From NCBI GenBank assembly GCA_021776565.1, contig JAJFFQ010000010.1:1-57457 (forward strand): a DNA stretch of 57,457 nt, given 5' to 3'. Position 1 is the stretch's first letter. Each line of letters starts with the position of its first letter. Under the pieces are notes generated by a model, which saw only the letters and a program-made list of their open reading frames with translations, made no database searches and had not been told where the DNA came from. The position numbers were made by a program, and so were the translations under genes. Of the stretch, positions 1 through 7,872 are shown piece after piece. Source of the DNA: Robiginitomaculum sp. Lineage in GTDB: Bacteria; Pseudomonadota; Alphaproteobacteria; Caulobacterales; Maricaulaceae.

Positions 1-91
1 CGGAAAGTGGCTGGCCAGCCTGTAAGGATTGAAGAGCTTCATCAAAGTTAAAATCAGTGGTCTTGCTTGGTAATCTGGTCATAATCATCAT
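1..91 (-). CDS. IS256-family transposase, N-terminal fragment (runs off the window)
   Basis: A minus-strand frame opens at ATG 91 (alternatives 88 and 82) behind an AGGA ribosome-binding site and is still open at base 1. Its first residues read MTRLPSKTTDFNFDEALQSL followed by QAGQPLS. A short N-terminus with FDEAL and a GQPL-type turn matches, from memory, the start of IS256/mutator-type transposases, where GKDG and a leucine-rich helix follow. Only about 30 residues are visible and the DDE catalytic core lies outside, so the family call is an inference. The terminal inverted repeat of the element should lie somewhere in the first 200 bases but cannot be recognised from one end. Confidence 0.5.
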   Translation of the reverse strand, partial: MMIMTRLPSKTTDFNFDEALQSLQAGQPLS

Positions 92-227
92 TCCTGTTTT
101 TATCAAAGCTACTGGAATGACACAGAATTTTAAACAGTCTCTAGTCTTTAGGCACAGGTATTCAAACCTGCAATAATCATAGGCTATGAGCACCCCCGGT
201 TGGATAAGTTTGGGATGCTTTGCCCTT

Positions 228-347
228 TTCTCCTTCCCCCCTCCGTCAGCTGCGCTGACACCTCCCCCGTTTACGGGGGAGGAAAACACATAAATGCTTT
301 CTTCCCCTGCTTGCGGGGGAAGTGGCCGCGATAGCGGTCGATGGGGG
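228..347. repeat. Cluster of GC-rich REP-like hairpins
   Basis: Three short inverted repeats follow one another: GTCAGCTGCGCTGAC (247-261), CCTCCCCC with GGGGGAGG around GTTTAC (about 263-283), and TTCCCC with GGGGGAA around 302-321. Runs of C on one side and G on the other resemble the abundant intergenic hairpin repeats of alphaproteobacterial genomes. No open frame crosses them. Confidence 0.55.
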
Positions 348-506
348 GATACCCACCAGCTTATCCCCGTATCCACACACAAGGGTCAGATGAGGGTCAC
401 GGCCTGACCCTGCGTTGACCTTCATGCGTCCCTTAAATGACCCTTATGAGGGCTGATTTATCCCATAAACGCCCCTCATTTGACCCTTATTGTCCCTTAT
501 TTACTG

Positions 507-577
507 GTGCTATCGCGACGGTAAACCTCGCTATTTGTGCACGTGATTCTTGTGCTATCGCTTTGCTATATGAGCAC
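507..577 (+). repeat. Tandem pair of 45-bp-period palindromic repeats (copy pair 1)
   Basis: Unit A (507-542) starts GTGCTATCGCG and ends CGCTATTTGTGCAC. After a 9-base spacer, GTGATTCTT, unit B (552-577) starts GTGCTATCGC and ends ATATGAGCAC; it is shortened in the middle. The ends GTGC/GCAC are inverted, so each unit can fold into an imperfect hairpin. The distance between unit starts is 45 bases, identical to the pair at 50870. Related copies lie inside the aminotransferase gene at 54366-54457. Confidence 0.75.
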
Positions 578-627
578 ACGAAAATTACTTATCCCCACCC
601 GCGTAAGACCAGCTATAATCATGCCAT

Positions 628-1470
628 TTAATCGTCTGCCTCGTCGTCTTCCTTGTGTTTGCGTTCAATCAGGGCAACGCTGAAGATAGAAATTTCATAA
701 AGCAGAAGAACTGGAATACCCAATAATATCTGGCTAATGACATCAGGGGGGGTGAAAAATGCGGCAAAGGCAAGAATACCAACCACGGCAAATTTGCGCC
801 CTTTACGTAAAGAGGACGCACTGACCAGTCCGGCCCGGCCCATCAATGACAGCACCACGGGGAGCTGAAACGAGAACCCGAAGGCGAGGATAAGGGTGGT
901 GGTCAGGCTAAGATATTCGCTAACCCGGGGAAGTAGCTGAATAGCGATGGTTTCACTGTCGGGCGCTTGTTCCTGCATCAGGGCAAAGCGCATGACCATG
1001 GGCATCATGACAAAATAGACAAAGCTGGCGCCAACCGCGAACAATGCCGGTGAGGCCAACATAAAGGGAAGGAACGCCCCGCGCTCATTGCGATACAGTC
1101 CCGGCGCAACAAAGCGGTAAATCTGAAAGGCAATGACTGGAAAGGCAATAATTATCGCACCAAACAGGGCCAGTTTGACCTTGACGAAGAAAAACTCCAT
1201 CGGCCCGGTAAAAATCAGTTGCGGAATAATGGTTTCGCCGGTCTGCTTGCTGACCAGTTCAGCCGCCTGCGTAAAGGGTCGCAGCAGAAGATCATAAATC
1301 GGCAAGGCAAAGGCAAAGCAAACGCCAAACGCCACAGCCACAGCAATCAGCGTCCAGATAATGCGAGTGCGTAATTCCAGCAAGTGCTCCATAAGCGGGG
1401 CACGGCTGGCTTCTACTTCGTCCTCACCATCGTCAGTTTTATTGCTTTCAAGTTCAGGATGCTGCGTCAT
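628..1470 (-). CDS. tatC: Sec-independent protein translocase subunit TatC
   Basis: Integral membrane receptor of the twin-arginine translocase, which binds the RR signal peptide together with TatB in the inner membrane. The 280-residue product has the expected N-terminal block EASRAPLMEHLLELR before membrane segment 1 and the diagnostic first periplasmic loop FTGPMEFFF near residues 87-95, including the conserved Glu92. About six hydrophobic segments follow and a short acidic tail ends the protein. The gene overlaps the end of tatB, so the two are translationally coupled. ATG 1482 is also possible but sits directly against the GAGG; ATG 1470 leaves a 12-base spacing and fits family length. 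Confidence 0.95.
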   Translation of the reverse strand: MTQHPELESNKTDDGEDEVEASRAPLMEHLLELRTRIIWTLIAVAVAFGVCFAFALPIYDLLLRPFTQAAELVSKQTGETIIPQLIFTGPMEFFFVKVKLALFGAIIIAFPVIAFQIYRFVAPGLYRNERGAFLPFMLASPALFAVGASFVYFVMMPMVMRFALMQEQAPDSETIAIQLLPRVSEYLSLTTTLILAFGFSFQLPVVLSLMGRAGLVSASSLRKGRKFAVVGILAFAAFFTPPDVISQILLGIPVLLLYEISIFSVALIERKHKEDDEADD

Positions 1471-1744
1471 CACGCATTTCATCCTCGGTTCTTTTCAGAT
1501 CATCAGCAATGGCGGTGACCGGGTTGGCACGTTTAATTTGCTCGATTTCCTGGCGCAATTCTTCCAGTTCCACTTCGCGGCCCATGTCGTCAAAGGCACC
1601 CTGAAACTCGCGGGCCATGCCCCGTGCCTTGGCAACCCAGCCGCCAGCCTTGCGTAACATGGCGGGCAGGTCGCGTGGCCCCACCACAACCAGCGCGACA
1701 ATGGCGATCAGTAAAAATTCTACAAACCCGAGTTGTGGCAACAT
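1454..1744 (-). CDS. tatB: Sec-independent protein translocase subunit TatB
   Basis: Single-pass membrane protein that forms the substrate-receptor complex with TatC. The 96 residues show a hydrophobic N-terminal helix (about 5-21), the hinge VGPRDLP typical of TatB rather than TatA, then a long amphipathic and charged helix (about 25-85). The gene starts 6 bases after tatA and its 3' end runs into the start of tatC. The order tatA-tatB-tatC on one strand supports a single transcript. Confidence 0.93.
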   Translation of the reverse strand: MLPQLGFVEFLLIAIVALVVVGPRDLPAMLRKAGGWVAKARGMAREFQGAFDDMGREVELEELRQEIEQIKRANPVTAIADDLKRTEDEMRDDAAS

Positions 1745-1750
1745 GATAAA

Positions 1751-1969
1751 CTAGTCTTCTGAGGTCGTGCTTTTTTCACGCCGGGCAGTGCCATCTATGG
1801 TTTCGCCTGTGTCTTCAATGGCAGGGTCATCCTCTTTCAAGCCTTTGCGAAAGCTTTTAATACCTTTGGCCAGATCACCCATGACCGAGGAAATTTTTCC
1901 GCGCCCGCCAAACAGGATCAGCGCAACAACGGCAACAACAATAATCTGTAATGGCCCAACGGAACCCAT
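1751..1969 (-). CDS. tatA: Sec-independent protein translocase subunit TatA
   Basis: Pore-forming subunit of the twin-arginine translocase. The 72 residues have one N-terminal membrane helix, the motif LFGGRGKI, an amphipathic helix ([17 protein letters not shown]) and an acidic tail. I place the start at ATG 1969 because GAGGA lies a few bases upstream; an in-frame ATG four codons earlier (1981) would put that site inside the gene. It is the first gene of tatABC and follows scpB by about 70 bases. Confidence 0.93.
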   Translation of the reverse strand: MGSVGPLQIIVVAVVALILFGGRGKISSVMGDLAKGIKSFRKGLKEDDPAIEDTGETIDGTARREKSTTSED

Positions 1970-2041
1970 AACTGTCCTCACATGCTTTATTAAACGAGCC
2001 TTTGCAGAATACCCGTCGTAATCGGTTTTGGCGAGGTGTTT

Positions 2042-2821
2042 TTACTGCGCAGGATCCTCGCCCATGTAATCGGTGTGAAATTCTGAACTGGTTTCCAGTG
2101 GCTCGTCCAGTGGTAATTCTTCTTCGCTCATCACATCCGAGGGGCTTGGAACGGTAAATCCTGCTGGCACACGACTGTCCAGCAATCCGGCCGCTTTAAG
2201 TTCATCCTTGCCGGGCAGGTCGTCAATGCGTTCCAGCCCAAAATGGGCCAAAAAGGCATCTGTCGTACCATAGGTAACAGGACGACCCGGTGTGCGGCGG
2301 CGACCCCGAAGTCGCACCCATTTCATCTCCATGAGCAAATCCAGCGTACCTTTGGAAACAGCAACGCCGCGCACATCCTCGATCTCGGCGCGGGTCACTG
2401 GCTGGTGATAGGCAATGATGGAAAGCGTTTCCAATGCAGCGTTGGACAGCTTGCGTGGCTCCTCGCGCTCCTCAACCAGAATGTGGGCAATGTCCGGGGC
2501 GGTTTGCAGACGCCACTTTTGAGCAACACAGACAAGCTGGATACCCCGCCCGGCATAATTCTGCTGCATACGGGCCAAAAGCGCAGTACATTCAGCATTG
2601 GCGGGCAGCCGGGCGCGTATAGTTTCAATGTCCAACGGTTCGGCGGCGGCAAACATAAGTGCCTCAAGCATACGGTAATGTTCTTCATCTCGGGCGCTGA
2701 CCGGGTGCAAGCCCGGAAGACAGGGCGCAGGATCGTGGTGGCCAGTACGAGCAGAGCGAGCCGCCAAGGCCTTCACCGCTTCTTCTATGGCGTCCAGTGT
2801 CGGGTTTTCACTTTCGCTCAT
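2042..2821 (-). CDS. scpB: Segregation and condensation protein B
   Basis: Kleisin-associated winged-helix protein that forms the bacterial condensin with ScpA and Smc and acts in chromosome segregation. The 259 residues contain two winged-helix domains. The second is marked by ETLSIIAYHQPVTRAEIE and by the glycine/arginine-rich RGRRRTPGRPVTYGTT, both typical of ScpB. The acidic C-terminal tail (about 215-259) is a common variable extension. The start ATG overlaps the stop of scpA by four bases (ATGA), which couples the two partners. Confidence 0.93.
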   Translation of the reverse strand: MSESENPTLDAIEEAVKALAARSARTGHHDPAPCLPGLHPVSARDEEHYRMLEALMFAAAEPLDIETIRARLPANAECTALLARMQQNYAGRGIQLVCVAQKWRLQTAPDIAHILVEEREEPRKLSNAALETLSIIAYHQPVTRAEIEDVRGVAVSKGTLDLLMEMKWVRLRGRRRTPGRPVTYGTTDAFLAHFGLERIDDLPGKDELKAAGLLDSRVPAGFTVPSPSDVMSEEELPLDEPLETSSEFHTDYMGEDPAQ

Positions 2822-3636
2822 AATGGCTCCCCCCGGGCAGCGCAGGGTCGCACATAAAGCGGCGTAAAGGCACCAGACTGGCGCAGTTCAGCCTTGCCTT
2901 CCCTGGCCAGTTCCAGCGAAGCCACCAGAGAGCTTGCCAGCATGGATGAACGTGGCGGCTCCTCTGCACCCGGTTTTAGCGATCTGGGCAAAAGATCGTC
3001 CAAAGACGTCCATTCGCGTATTTTCCCCAATACGCGCGCCAGTCGTTCGCGGGCCTCTTCCAGGGCGTAAACTATGGGCGCTTTCATGGTTAAATGCGCC
3101 CGGGCCACCCGGGAGCGACGCACCGCATAGGCCTTGAGCAAGTCATAAATACTGGCTTCAAAAATCGGTGAGGTAATACGCCGCACGCCTTCTGGTGCGC
3201 CGCGTATGAATATGTTGATCCCGGTGCGCTGGCGTTGCATTAATGCAGTGGAGGCAAGGCGCATGGCGTGAAGCCGACGCAAGCGAAAGGCCAGACGAAC
3301 CGCCATTTCCTCGCCACTTGGTTCCTCAGTTTCAGATTGTGGTTTGGGCAGTAAAAGCCGTGATTTCAAATAAGCAAGCCAGGAGGCCATAACCAGATAA
3401 TCTGCCGCCAGTTCAATACGAACCTCTTTGATACGTTCGATAAATGCCAAATATTGTTCGGCAAGTTCAAGAATGGAGATATTGCGCAAATCTACTTTTT
3501 GCTTGCGGGCCAGCTCCAAAAGCACATGCAGCGGCCCCTCAAAACCATCAAGATCAACCATGAGCGCCGCACCATCGCCAAGTGCTTTTTGTGCGGCCTC
3601 AAAGGGCAGGTCTTCCTCAAAAACCTCCACGCTCAT
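2818..3636 (-). CDS. scpA: Segregation and condensation protein A (kleisin)
   Basis: Kleisin subunit that bridges the two heads of Smc. The 272-residue product begins with the conserved N-terminal block VDLDGFEGPLHVLLELARKQ that contacts the Smc neck, continues with ADYLVMASWLAYLKSRLLLP, and ends in the C-terminal winged helix. I choose ATG 3636 because a strong AGGGGGGGCAG site lies immediately upstream and this ATG overlaps the nagZ stop as ATGA; a start 10 codons earlier would not have this signal. Operon order is nagZ-scpA-scpB-tatABC. Confidence 0.94.
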   Translation of the reverse strand: MSVEVFEEDLPFEAAQKALGDGAALMVDLDGFEGPLHVLLELARKQKVDLRNISILELAEQYLAFIERIKEVRIELAADYLVMASWLAYLKSRLLLPKPQSETEEPSGEEMAVRLAFRLRRLHAMRLASTALMQRQRTGINIFIRGAPEGVRRITSPIFEASIYDLLKAYAVRRSRVARAHLTMKAPIVYALEEARERLARVLGKIREWTSLDDLLPRSLKPGAEEPPRSSMLASSLVASLELAREGKAELRQSGAFTPLYVRPCAARGEPL

Positions 3637-4652
3637 GCTGCCCCCCCTGTAAGACGTGCCAGCCATTGGTCGGCTTCTGTCTCCAGAGCAATTACATCTA
3701 CGCTAGCCGTTTTAACTCCGGAACGGGCAGCCCTGGCACGATCCAGCGCCTTGCCCGCCAGCATTGGTGCGGCGGCGGCAATTTCGCGCATGTCGTCCAA
3801 TACGCCATTGCATTGCAGCACCACATCACAGCCGGCATCGATTGCATCGCAAGTCCGCGTTGCCAATGTGCCACTTAATGCCTTCATGTCCAGATCATCA
3901 CTCATCAACAAGCCATCAAACCCGATTCGCTCACGTATGACCGTCTCTATCACGATTTTAGAGCACGTAGCGGCATGATTTGGATCAAAGGCGGTATAAA
4001 TAACGTGGCCCGTCATAGCCATGGGAGCATGGTTCAGGGCGGCAAAGGGTAAAAAGTCATGGCTTTGCAAGCCCTCTTTACTGGTATCAACCATTGGCAG
4101 GGCCAAATGGCTGTCCACTTCGGCGCGGCCATGGCCAGGTATGTGTTTGATGATCCCACTAACCCCGCCAGCGTTTAATCCATCAAGACAGGCCTGGCCC
4201 AGTTTTACGGCCAACTCAGGTGTCGTTGAAAACGCACGATCACCGATGACCGGGTCAGCATTGCTGACCGGCAGATCAAGCACCGGCGCACAGTCAACAT
4301 CAACACCCAGTGCGGCCAGCCGCGCGCCGATGGCGGTGTAATTTGCGCGAACAGCCATGCACATTTCATCATCGGTAAAATCAGAATTGGCGAAGACAGA
4401 TGCTGGTGGCCCGATACGTCCGCCCAATGCGCGCAAACGCGATACCCGTCCGCCTTCCTCGTCGATCAAGATAGGCGCATTGCGGCCCACACAATCACGC
4501 AGATCAGCACAGAGATTACGTATCTGGTCTTCACTCTGGCAATTGCGGGCAAAAAGAATAAAGCCCCAGGGCTGCGCCTTGGCAAAAAACTCTTTTTCCT
4601 CAACGCCAAGCGATGATCCGCCGCAGCCAAAAATACAGGCCCGCGCACTCAA
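3633..4652 (-). CDS. nagZ: Beta-N-acetylhexosaminidase (family GH3)
   Basis: Cytoplasmic enzyme that removes GlcNAc from 1,6-anhydro-muropeptides during cell-wall recycling. The GH3 barrel is clear: IDEEGGRVSRL, then the NagZ signature KHIPGHGRAEVDSHLALP carrying the catalytic His, and the nucleophile Asp in MSDDLDMKAL. The start is unclear because no ATG exists near the N-terminus. I use TTG 4652, which overlaps the stop of the upstream gene (TTGA) and puts ACIFGCGG at the usual distance. A TTG at 4700 would add 16 residues and overlap the SPOR gene by 52 bases. Confidence 0.9.
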   Translation of the reverse strand: MSARACIFGCGGSSLGVEEKEFFAKAQPWGFILFARNCQSEDQIRNLCADLRDCVGRNAPILIDEEGGRVSRLRALGGRIGPPASVFANSDFTDDEMCMAVRANYTAIGARLAALGVDVDCAPVLDLPVSNADPVIGDRAFSTTPELAVKLGQACLDGLNAGGVSGIIKHIPGHGRAEVDSHLALPMVDTSKEGLQSHDFLPFAALNHAPMAMTGHVIYTAFDPNHAATCSKIVIETVIRERIGFDGLLMSDDLDMKALSGTLATRTCDAIDAGCDVVLQCNGVLDDMREIAAAAPMLAGKALDRARAARSGVKTASVDVIALETEADQWLARLTGGAA

Positions 4653-5395
4653 CGAGGCACCACGAGGCAATCCTGACCGTTCTTTTTTAGCTGATCGCAA
4701 AACCCTGTGGCTGCCTCGCGGGTCACGAAGCTGGACGCACGAAGACGGTAATACACGCCCTTGGCCCCCAAATCTGCACGTTGCACATCCGGGACAAACC
4801 CTGTGGTAACCGCCGACAGGCGTCCCGCAAGCCCTGCCCAGGCAGTCAAAGCCTGATCTTCTGAGCGAAAGGCGGCAATTTGCACCACAAACTTACCATC
4901 TGTCACAGCAGGTATGGTGGCCGGTTCGGGACGGGTTTCTGTTTTTGGAACAGGTTTTATTTCCGCCGCAACGGTTTCGGGTTTTTTCTCTATCATTTTG
5001 GCTATGACCGGAGGCGGTGTTACGTCAATTTTCACAGGGCGCGGTAATGGTTCCTCGCTTAATGGCGCCGTGGTAATGGCCTCGGCGGGGGCAGCCTTGA
5101 TATCATCAAGCGGTTCATAAGCCCGATTACCAAGATTGGGTGTTGGTGTGCCGTGGGTCTCGGCCGGACGGGTTTTGATCGGGCCAGGCTCTGCGGTCAC
5201 ATGGGGTGCTGCATCACGCCCACCTTTACGCAAGCCCTGGTGGTATGCGGTATAGATCACCGCTGCAAACGCCAGCAACACCGCCATGGCAACCACCAGC
5301 AATAATGGCCCACGGCTTTCATCACCATCACGACGCGCATCGAACCCGTCTTGGCCTGGGGATGGTGCGTAAACACTGTCGTCTTTTTCAACCAT
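4649..5395 (-). CDS. SPOR-domain protein with one membrane anchor
   Basis: A 248-residue inner-membrane protein of the divisome-associated SPOR type. It has a short cytoplasmic N-terminus, one membrane helix (about 30-50), a Pro/Glu-rich linker (about 60-165) and a C-terminal SPOR domain starting at FVVQIAAFRSEDQA, with Cys residues near the end (CDQL, CLVV). SPOR domains bind glycan strands stripped of peptides at the septum. ATG 5395 has an AGGA eight bases upstream; a GTG 13 codons earlier is less likely. It sits between dgt and nagZ, where alphaproteobacteria usually also carry argS; here argS is missing. Confidence 0.85.
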   Translation of the reverse strand: MVEKDDSVYAPSPGQDGFDARRDGDESRGPLLLVVAMAVLLAFAAVIYTAYHQGLRKGGRDAAPHVTAEPGPIKTRPAETHGTPTPNLGNRAYEPLDDIKAAPAEAITTAPLSEEPLPRPVKIDVTPPPVIAKMIEKKPETVAAEIKPVPKTETRPEPATIPAVTDGKFVVQIAAFRSEDQALTAWAGLAGRLSAVTTGFVPDVQRADLGAKGVYYRLRASSFVTREAATGFCDQLKKNGQDCLVVPR

Positions 5396-5451
5396 CAAAT
5401 TTCCTGCCGTGGTCTGTTGTTTTGTGCGAATCACTTCGTGTTCAACGTATC

Positions 5452-6642
5452 TTAAAGATAGCTGTCCATAGACAACAAGCGCCGGTGTTCTTGCATGGCA
5501 AAGGTATCTGTCATACCGGCGATATAATCACACACCACCCGCGCCGTTGCCGCGCCTTTTGCACCATCTGTTTGCGCATAAAGTTCCGTATCCAGCAGAT
5601 CAGGTTCGTTCAATAAAACATCAAACAGTTCCCGCACGGCGCGGCGCGCCTTGGTTCTGGTACGATTGACGGTGTAATGACGATACATATTGTCCAGCAA
5701 AAAAGTGCGCAGCGCATTGATGTTCACCATCATTTCATCAGAAAAACCTACCAATGGTACTGACATCAACCTCACCTGATCTGCACTTTGTGGATTGGCT
5801 GTCGCAATGCGCGTGCGTGTTTCACTCAATAAATCATTGACCCATTTGCCAATCAGACGACGCACGGCCTCACGGATAACACGATTGCGCGAAAGACCGG
5901 GGTGTTCGGCCATAACCTCCTCAAACGTGGTGCCAACAAGGGGCAGTTCCAATAGCTGTTCAATGGTAATGATCCCGGCGCGCAGGCCATCATCAATATC
6001 ATGATTGTTATAGGCAATATCATCGGCCAGTGCCGCCACTTGCGCCTCTGGCCCGGCAAATGTGTGTGGCTCCAGCCATTCCCAGCCTTCATAGGCGGTA
6101 AACGCCCAGGCTAGCCCGGCTCGATCACTGGCGCGTTTACACAATGGCCCGTTGTGCTTGACCACCCCTTCCAGGGTTTCCCAGGTGAGGTTCAAACCAT
6201 CAAAACCCGGATAGACATGTTCCATTTGCGTAACAATACGCAAGGTCTGGGCATTGTGATCGAAGCCGTCATAGGCCTTCATGGCTTCGTCCAGAACATC
6301 TTCGCCCGCATGACCAAAGGGGGGGTGGCCAAGATCATGGGCCAAAGCCAGAGTTTCGGCCAGATCCTCATCCAGTCCCAGAACCCGGGCAATGGAACGG
6401 GCAATCTGTGCCACCTCCAGCGAATGGGTCAGGCGTGTGCGATAATAATCGTCCGCATGAGCAACAAAAACCTGGGTCTTGTGTTTAAGACGGCGAAACG
6501 CGGTGCAATGAATTACCCGGTCACGGTCACGCTGAAACGCTGTGCGTGTGGCACTGGGGGCTTGTGGATGCAAACGTCCACGGCTACTCGCCGGGTCAGA
6601 AGCAAAGCACACACGTGGCGGAATTGTAAAAATTTCTGTCAT
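5452..6642 (-). CDS. dgt: Deoxyguanosinetriphosphate triphosphohydrolase-like protein
   Basis: HD-domain enzyme that cleaves dNTPs to the nucleoside and tripolyphosphate. The 396-residue protein shows the metal-binding HD set: His73 in TRLTHSLEVAQIAR, His102-Asp103 in AHDLGHPPFGHAG and a later Asp in ALADDIAYNNHD. Length and the lack of an insertion fit the type II (short) bacterial form common in alphaproteobacteria. ATG 6642 is chosen; the ribosome site is weak (AAGTAAG), and a TTG five codons earlier is the alternative. It is divergent from erpA across 82 bases. Confidence 0.93.
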   Translation of the reverse strand: MTEIFTIPPRVCFASDPASSRGRLHPQAPSATRTAFQRDRDRVIHCTAFRRLKHKTQVFVAHADDYYRTRLTHSLEVAQIARSIARVLGLDEDLAETLALAHDLGHPPFGHAGEDVLDEAMKAYDGFDHNAQTLRIVTQMEHVYPGFDGLNLTWETLEGVVKHNGPLCKRASDRAGLAWAFTAYEGWEWLEPHTFAGPEAQVAALADDIAYNNHDIDDGLRAGIITIEQLLELPLVGTTFEEVMAEHPGLSRNRVIREAVRRLIGKWVNDLLSETRTRIATANPQSADQVRLMSVPLVGFSDEMMVNINALRTFLLDNMYRHYTVNRTRTKARRAVRELFDVLLNEPDLLDTELYAQTDGAKGAATARVVCDYIAGMTDTFAMQEHRRLLSMDSYL

Positions 6643-6724
6643 TGGCTTACTTTGCAATCAATATAGGGTATCCCCATATAATCAACTATCAGCTATATTC
6701 CTACTCCCTGAACGGAGCAAACCC

Positions 6725-7054
6725 ATGAATAATCCCCAAGTGAGCCTGTCATCCTCGGCGGCCAAACGTATCAATACGATCATGGTCAAGCATGGTAAAA
6801 GCGCCTTGCGCGTTGCCGTGGTCGGCGGTGGTTGTTCCGGATTTTCCTACACCTTTGATTTTGCTGATACGCCAGAGGAGGATGATCTGGTGATTGAGCG
6901 CGATGGGGCCACAGTGCTGGTCGACAAGGTTTCACTGGATTTTCTTGCCGGTTCCGAAATTGATTATTCAGACGAGCTGATCGGGGCAGCCTTCAAGATC
7001 AACAACCCCAATGCCAAAAGCGGCTGCGGGTGCGGCACCAGTTTTTCGATATAG
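6725..7054 (+). CDS. erpA: Iron-sulfur cluster insertion protein (A-type carrier)
   Basis: Delivers Fe-S clusters to apo-proteins. The 109-residue product has the three A-type cysteines: Cys37 in VGGGCSGF and Cys101 and Cys103 in GCGCGTSF at the C-terminus. The start ATG is preceded by CGGAG at good spacing; the frame is open further upstream but without a ribosome site. Position opposite dgt is the usual alphaproteobacterial arrangement for erpA. IscA is the alternative name, but no isc genes are nearby. Confidence 0.9.
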   Translation: MNNPQVSLSSSAAKRINTIMVKHGKSALRVAVVGGGCSGFSYTFDFADTPEEDDLVIERDGATVLVDKVSLDFLAGSEIDYSDELIGAAFKINNPNAKSGCGCGTSFSI

Positions 7055-7089
7055 TATTTATGAAAAATCTATTTTTTTGTAGAGATTTC

Positions 7090-7114
7090 TTGACATTTTT
7101 GTCAAATATGACAA
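7090..7114. promoter_or_regulatory. Candidate operator upstream of the toxin-antitoxin pair
   Basis: TTGACATTTTTGTCAA (7090-7105) is an inverted repeat TTGAC/GTCAA, and ATATGACAA follows at once, giving a third half-site. It ends 10 bases before the toxin ATG. Toxin-antitoxin operons are commonly autorepressed by the antitoxin at such palindromes; binding here is an inference. Confidence 0.45.
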
Positions 7115-7123
7115 CATGCGCAA

Positions 7124-7462
7124 ATGAAAGAAATTGCTTGGATCAAGGCGGCGCGAAAGGAGTTTGGCAAATTTCCGCCCAAAGTTCAGGAACGCATACT
7201 GGATGCCCTGGCCATTGCCAGCTTTGGTGCCAAAGCAGACATTGCAAAATCAATGAAAGGGCTTGGTTCTGGCGTTTTTGAAATCGCCTTACCCTATAGA
7301 AAAGACGCTTATCGGACAATTTATGCGGCGCAAATTGGTGATATTATTTGGGTAGTGCATGTCTTCAAGAAAAAATCAAAGACCGGCATTGCCACACCAA
7401 AAAAGGAAATTGACCTTCTTAAAGCCCGCTTAAAAAGGATAAAGGAGTTAAAATATGAGTAA
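7124..7462 (+). CDS. HigB-like toxin (phage-derived Gp49-like, RelE/ParE superfamily)
   Basis: A small basic 112-residue protein in the RelE/ParE fold family, which usually acts as a ribosome-dependent mRNase. The core VFEIALPYRKDAYRTIYAAQ followed by IIWVVHVFKKKSKTGIATPK is the signature of the Gp49-like HigB group. No clear ribosome-binding site precedes ATG 7124, so translation may be leaderless or weak, which would fit a toxin. It overlaps the next gene by eight bases. The pair lies as an accessory insert between the housekeeping genes erpA and aspS. Confidence 0.82.
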   Translation: MKEIAWIKAARKEFGKFPPKVQERILDALAIASFGAKADIAKSMKGLGSGVFEIALPYRKDAYRTIYAAQIGDIIWVVHVFKKKSKTGIATPKKEIDLLKARLKRIKELKYE

Positions 7463-7748
7463 GGATGACATGGAGATTATCCGGGGAAGCGGCAGTGTTT
7501 ACGCTGATTTTGGCGATCCGGATGCTGAAACAAAACAGATGAAGGCGTATCTTTCCGCTGAAATCATCAAAGCCCTGGATCAACATAAACTAACCGTTCG
7601 CCAAGCTGCAAAACAGACCGGCATCACGGCGGCAGATATTTCACGTATTCGCAATGCAGACCTCGGGCGCTTTACCCTAGACCGGCTAGTGCGCGTGCTT
7701 GGCCGTTTAGGGCAGAAGGTGGAAATGAAGGTGCGCGAAGCGGCATAA
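7455..7748 (+). CDS. HigA-like antitoxin with XRE-type helix-turn-helix
   Basis: The 97-residue protein contains a helix-turn-helix at about residues 48-70 (LTVRQAAKQTGITAADISRI) followed by a recognition helix and LDRLVRVLGRLGQKVEM, the usual end of HTH_37/XRE antitoxins paired with Gp49-like toxins. It neutralises the toxin and probably represses the operon through the palindrome at 7090-7105. AAGGAG precedes the ATG, and the eight-base overlap with the toxin gene couples translation. Toxin-first order is typical of higBA. Confidence 0.85.
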   Translation: MSKDDMEIIRGSGSVYADFGDPDAETKQMKAYLSAEIIKALDQHKLTVRQAAKQTGITAADISRIRNADLGRFTLDRLVRVLGRLGQKVEMKVREAA

Positions 7749-7872
7749 GAACGGTTATCCACATTGCATATGACGACAAACCTGCCCCTTGCAATTGACA
7801 TTGCGGGTAAATCCGTTTCATTGGCGCGGCCCGTTTCAAGACCCATCACGATACAAAATTTCGAGAATAATT

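Larger units (their letters stand above)
92..627. other. Gene-free, repeat-rich stretch downstream of tatC
   Basis: I see no credible gene here. A 64-codon open frame at 437-631 has no ribosome-binding site and lies across repeats. The stretch holds three kinds of repeated DNA: GC-rich hairpins at 228-347, a run of TGACCCTTAT-like words on both strands at 381-500, and a tandem palindromic pair at 507-577. In many alphaproteobacteria serS lies downstream of tatC, but it is not present here. Confidence 0.6.

Noticed and set aside
507-577. Possible CRISPR array made of the 45-bp repeats
   Set aside because: Only two units occur per site, the spacers are 9-10 bases and conserved rather than unique, and no cas genes are present.
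437-631. 64-codon open frame left of tatC
   Set aside because: It has no ribosome-binding site, crosses the palindromic repeats and resembles no protein; it is most likely chance.
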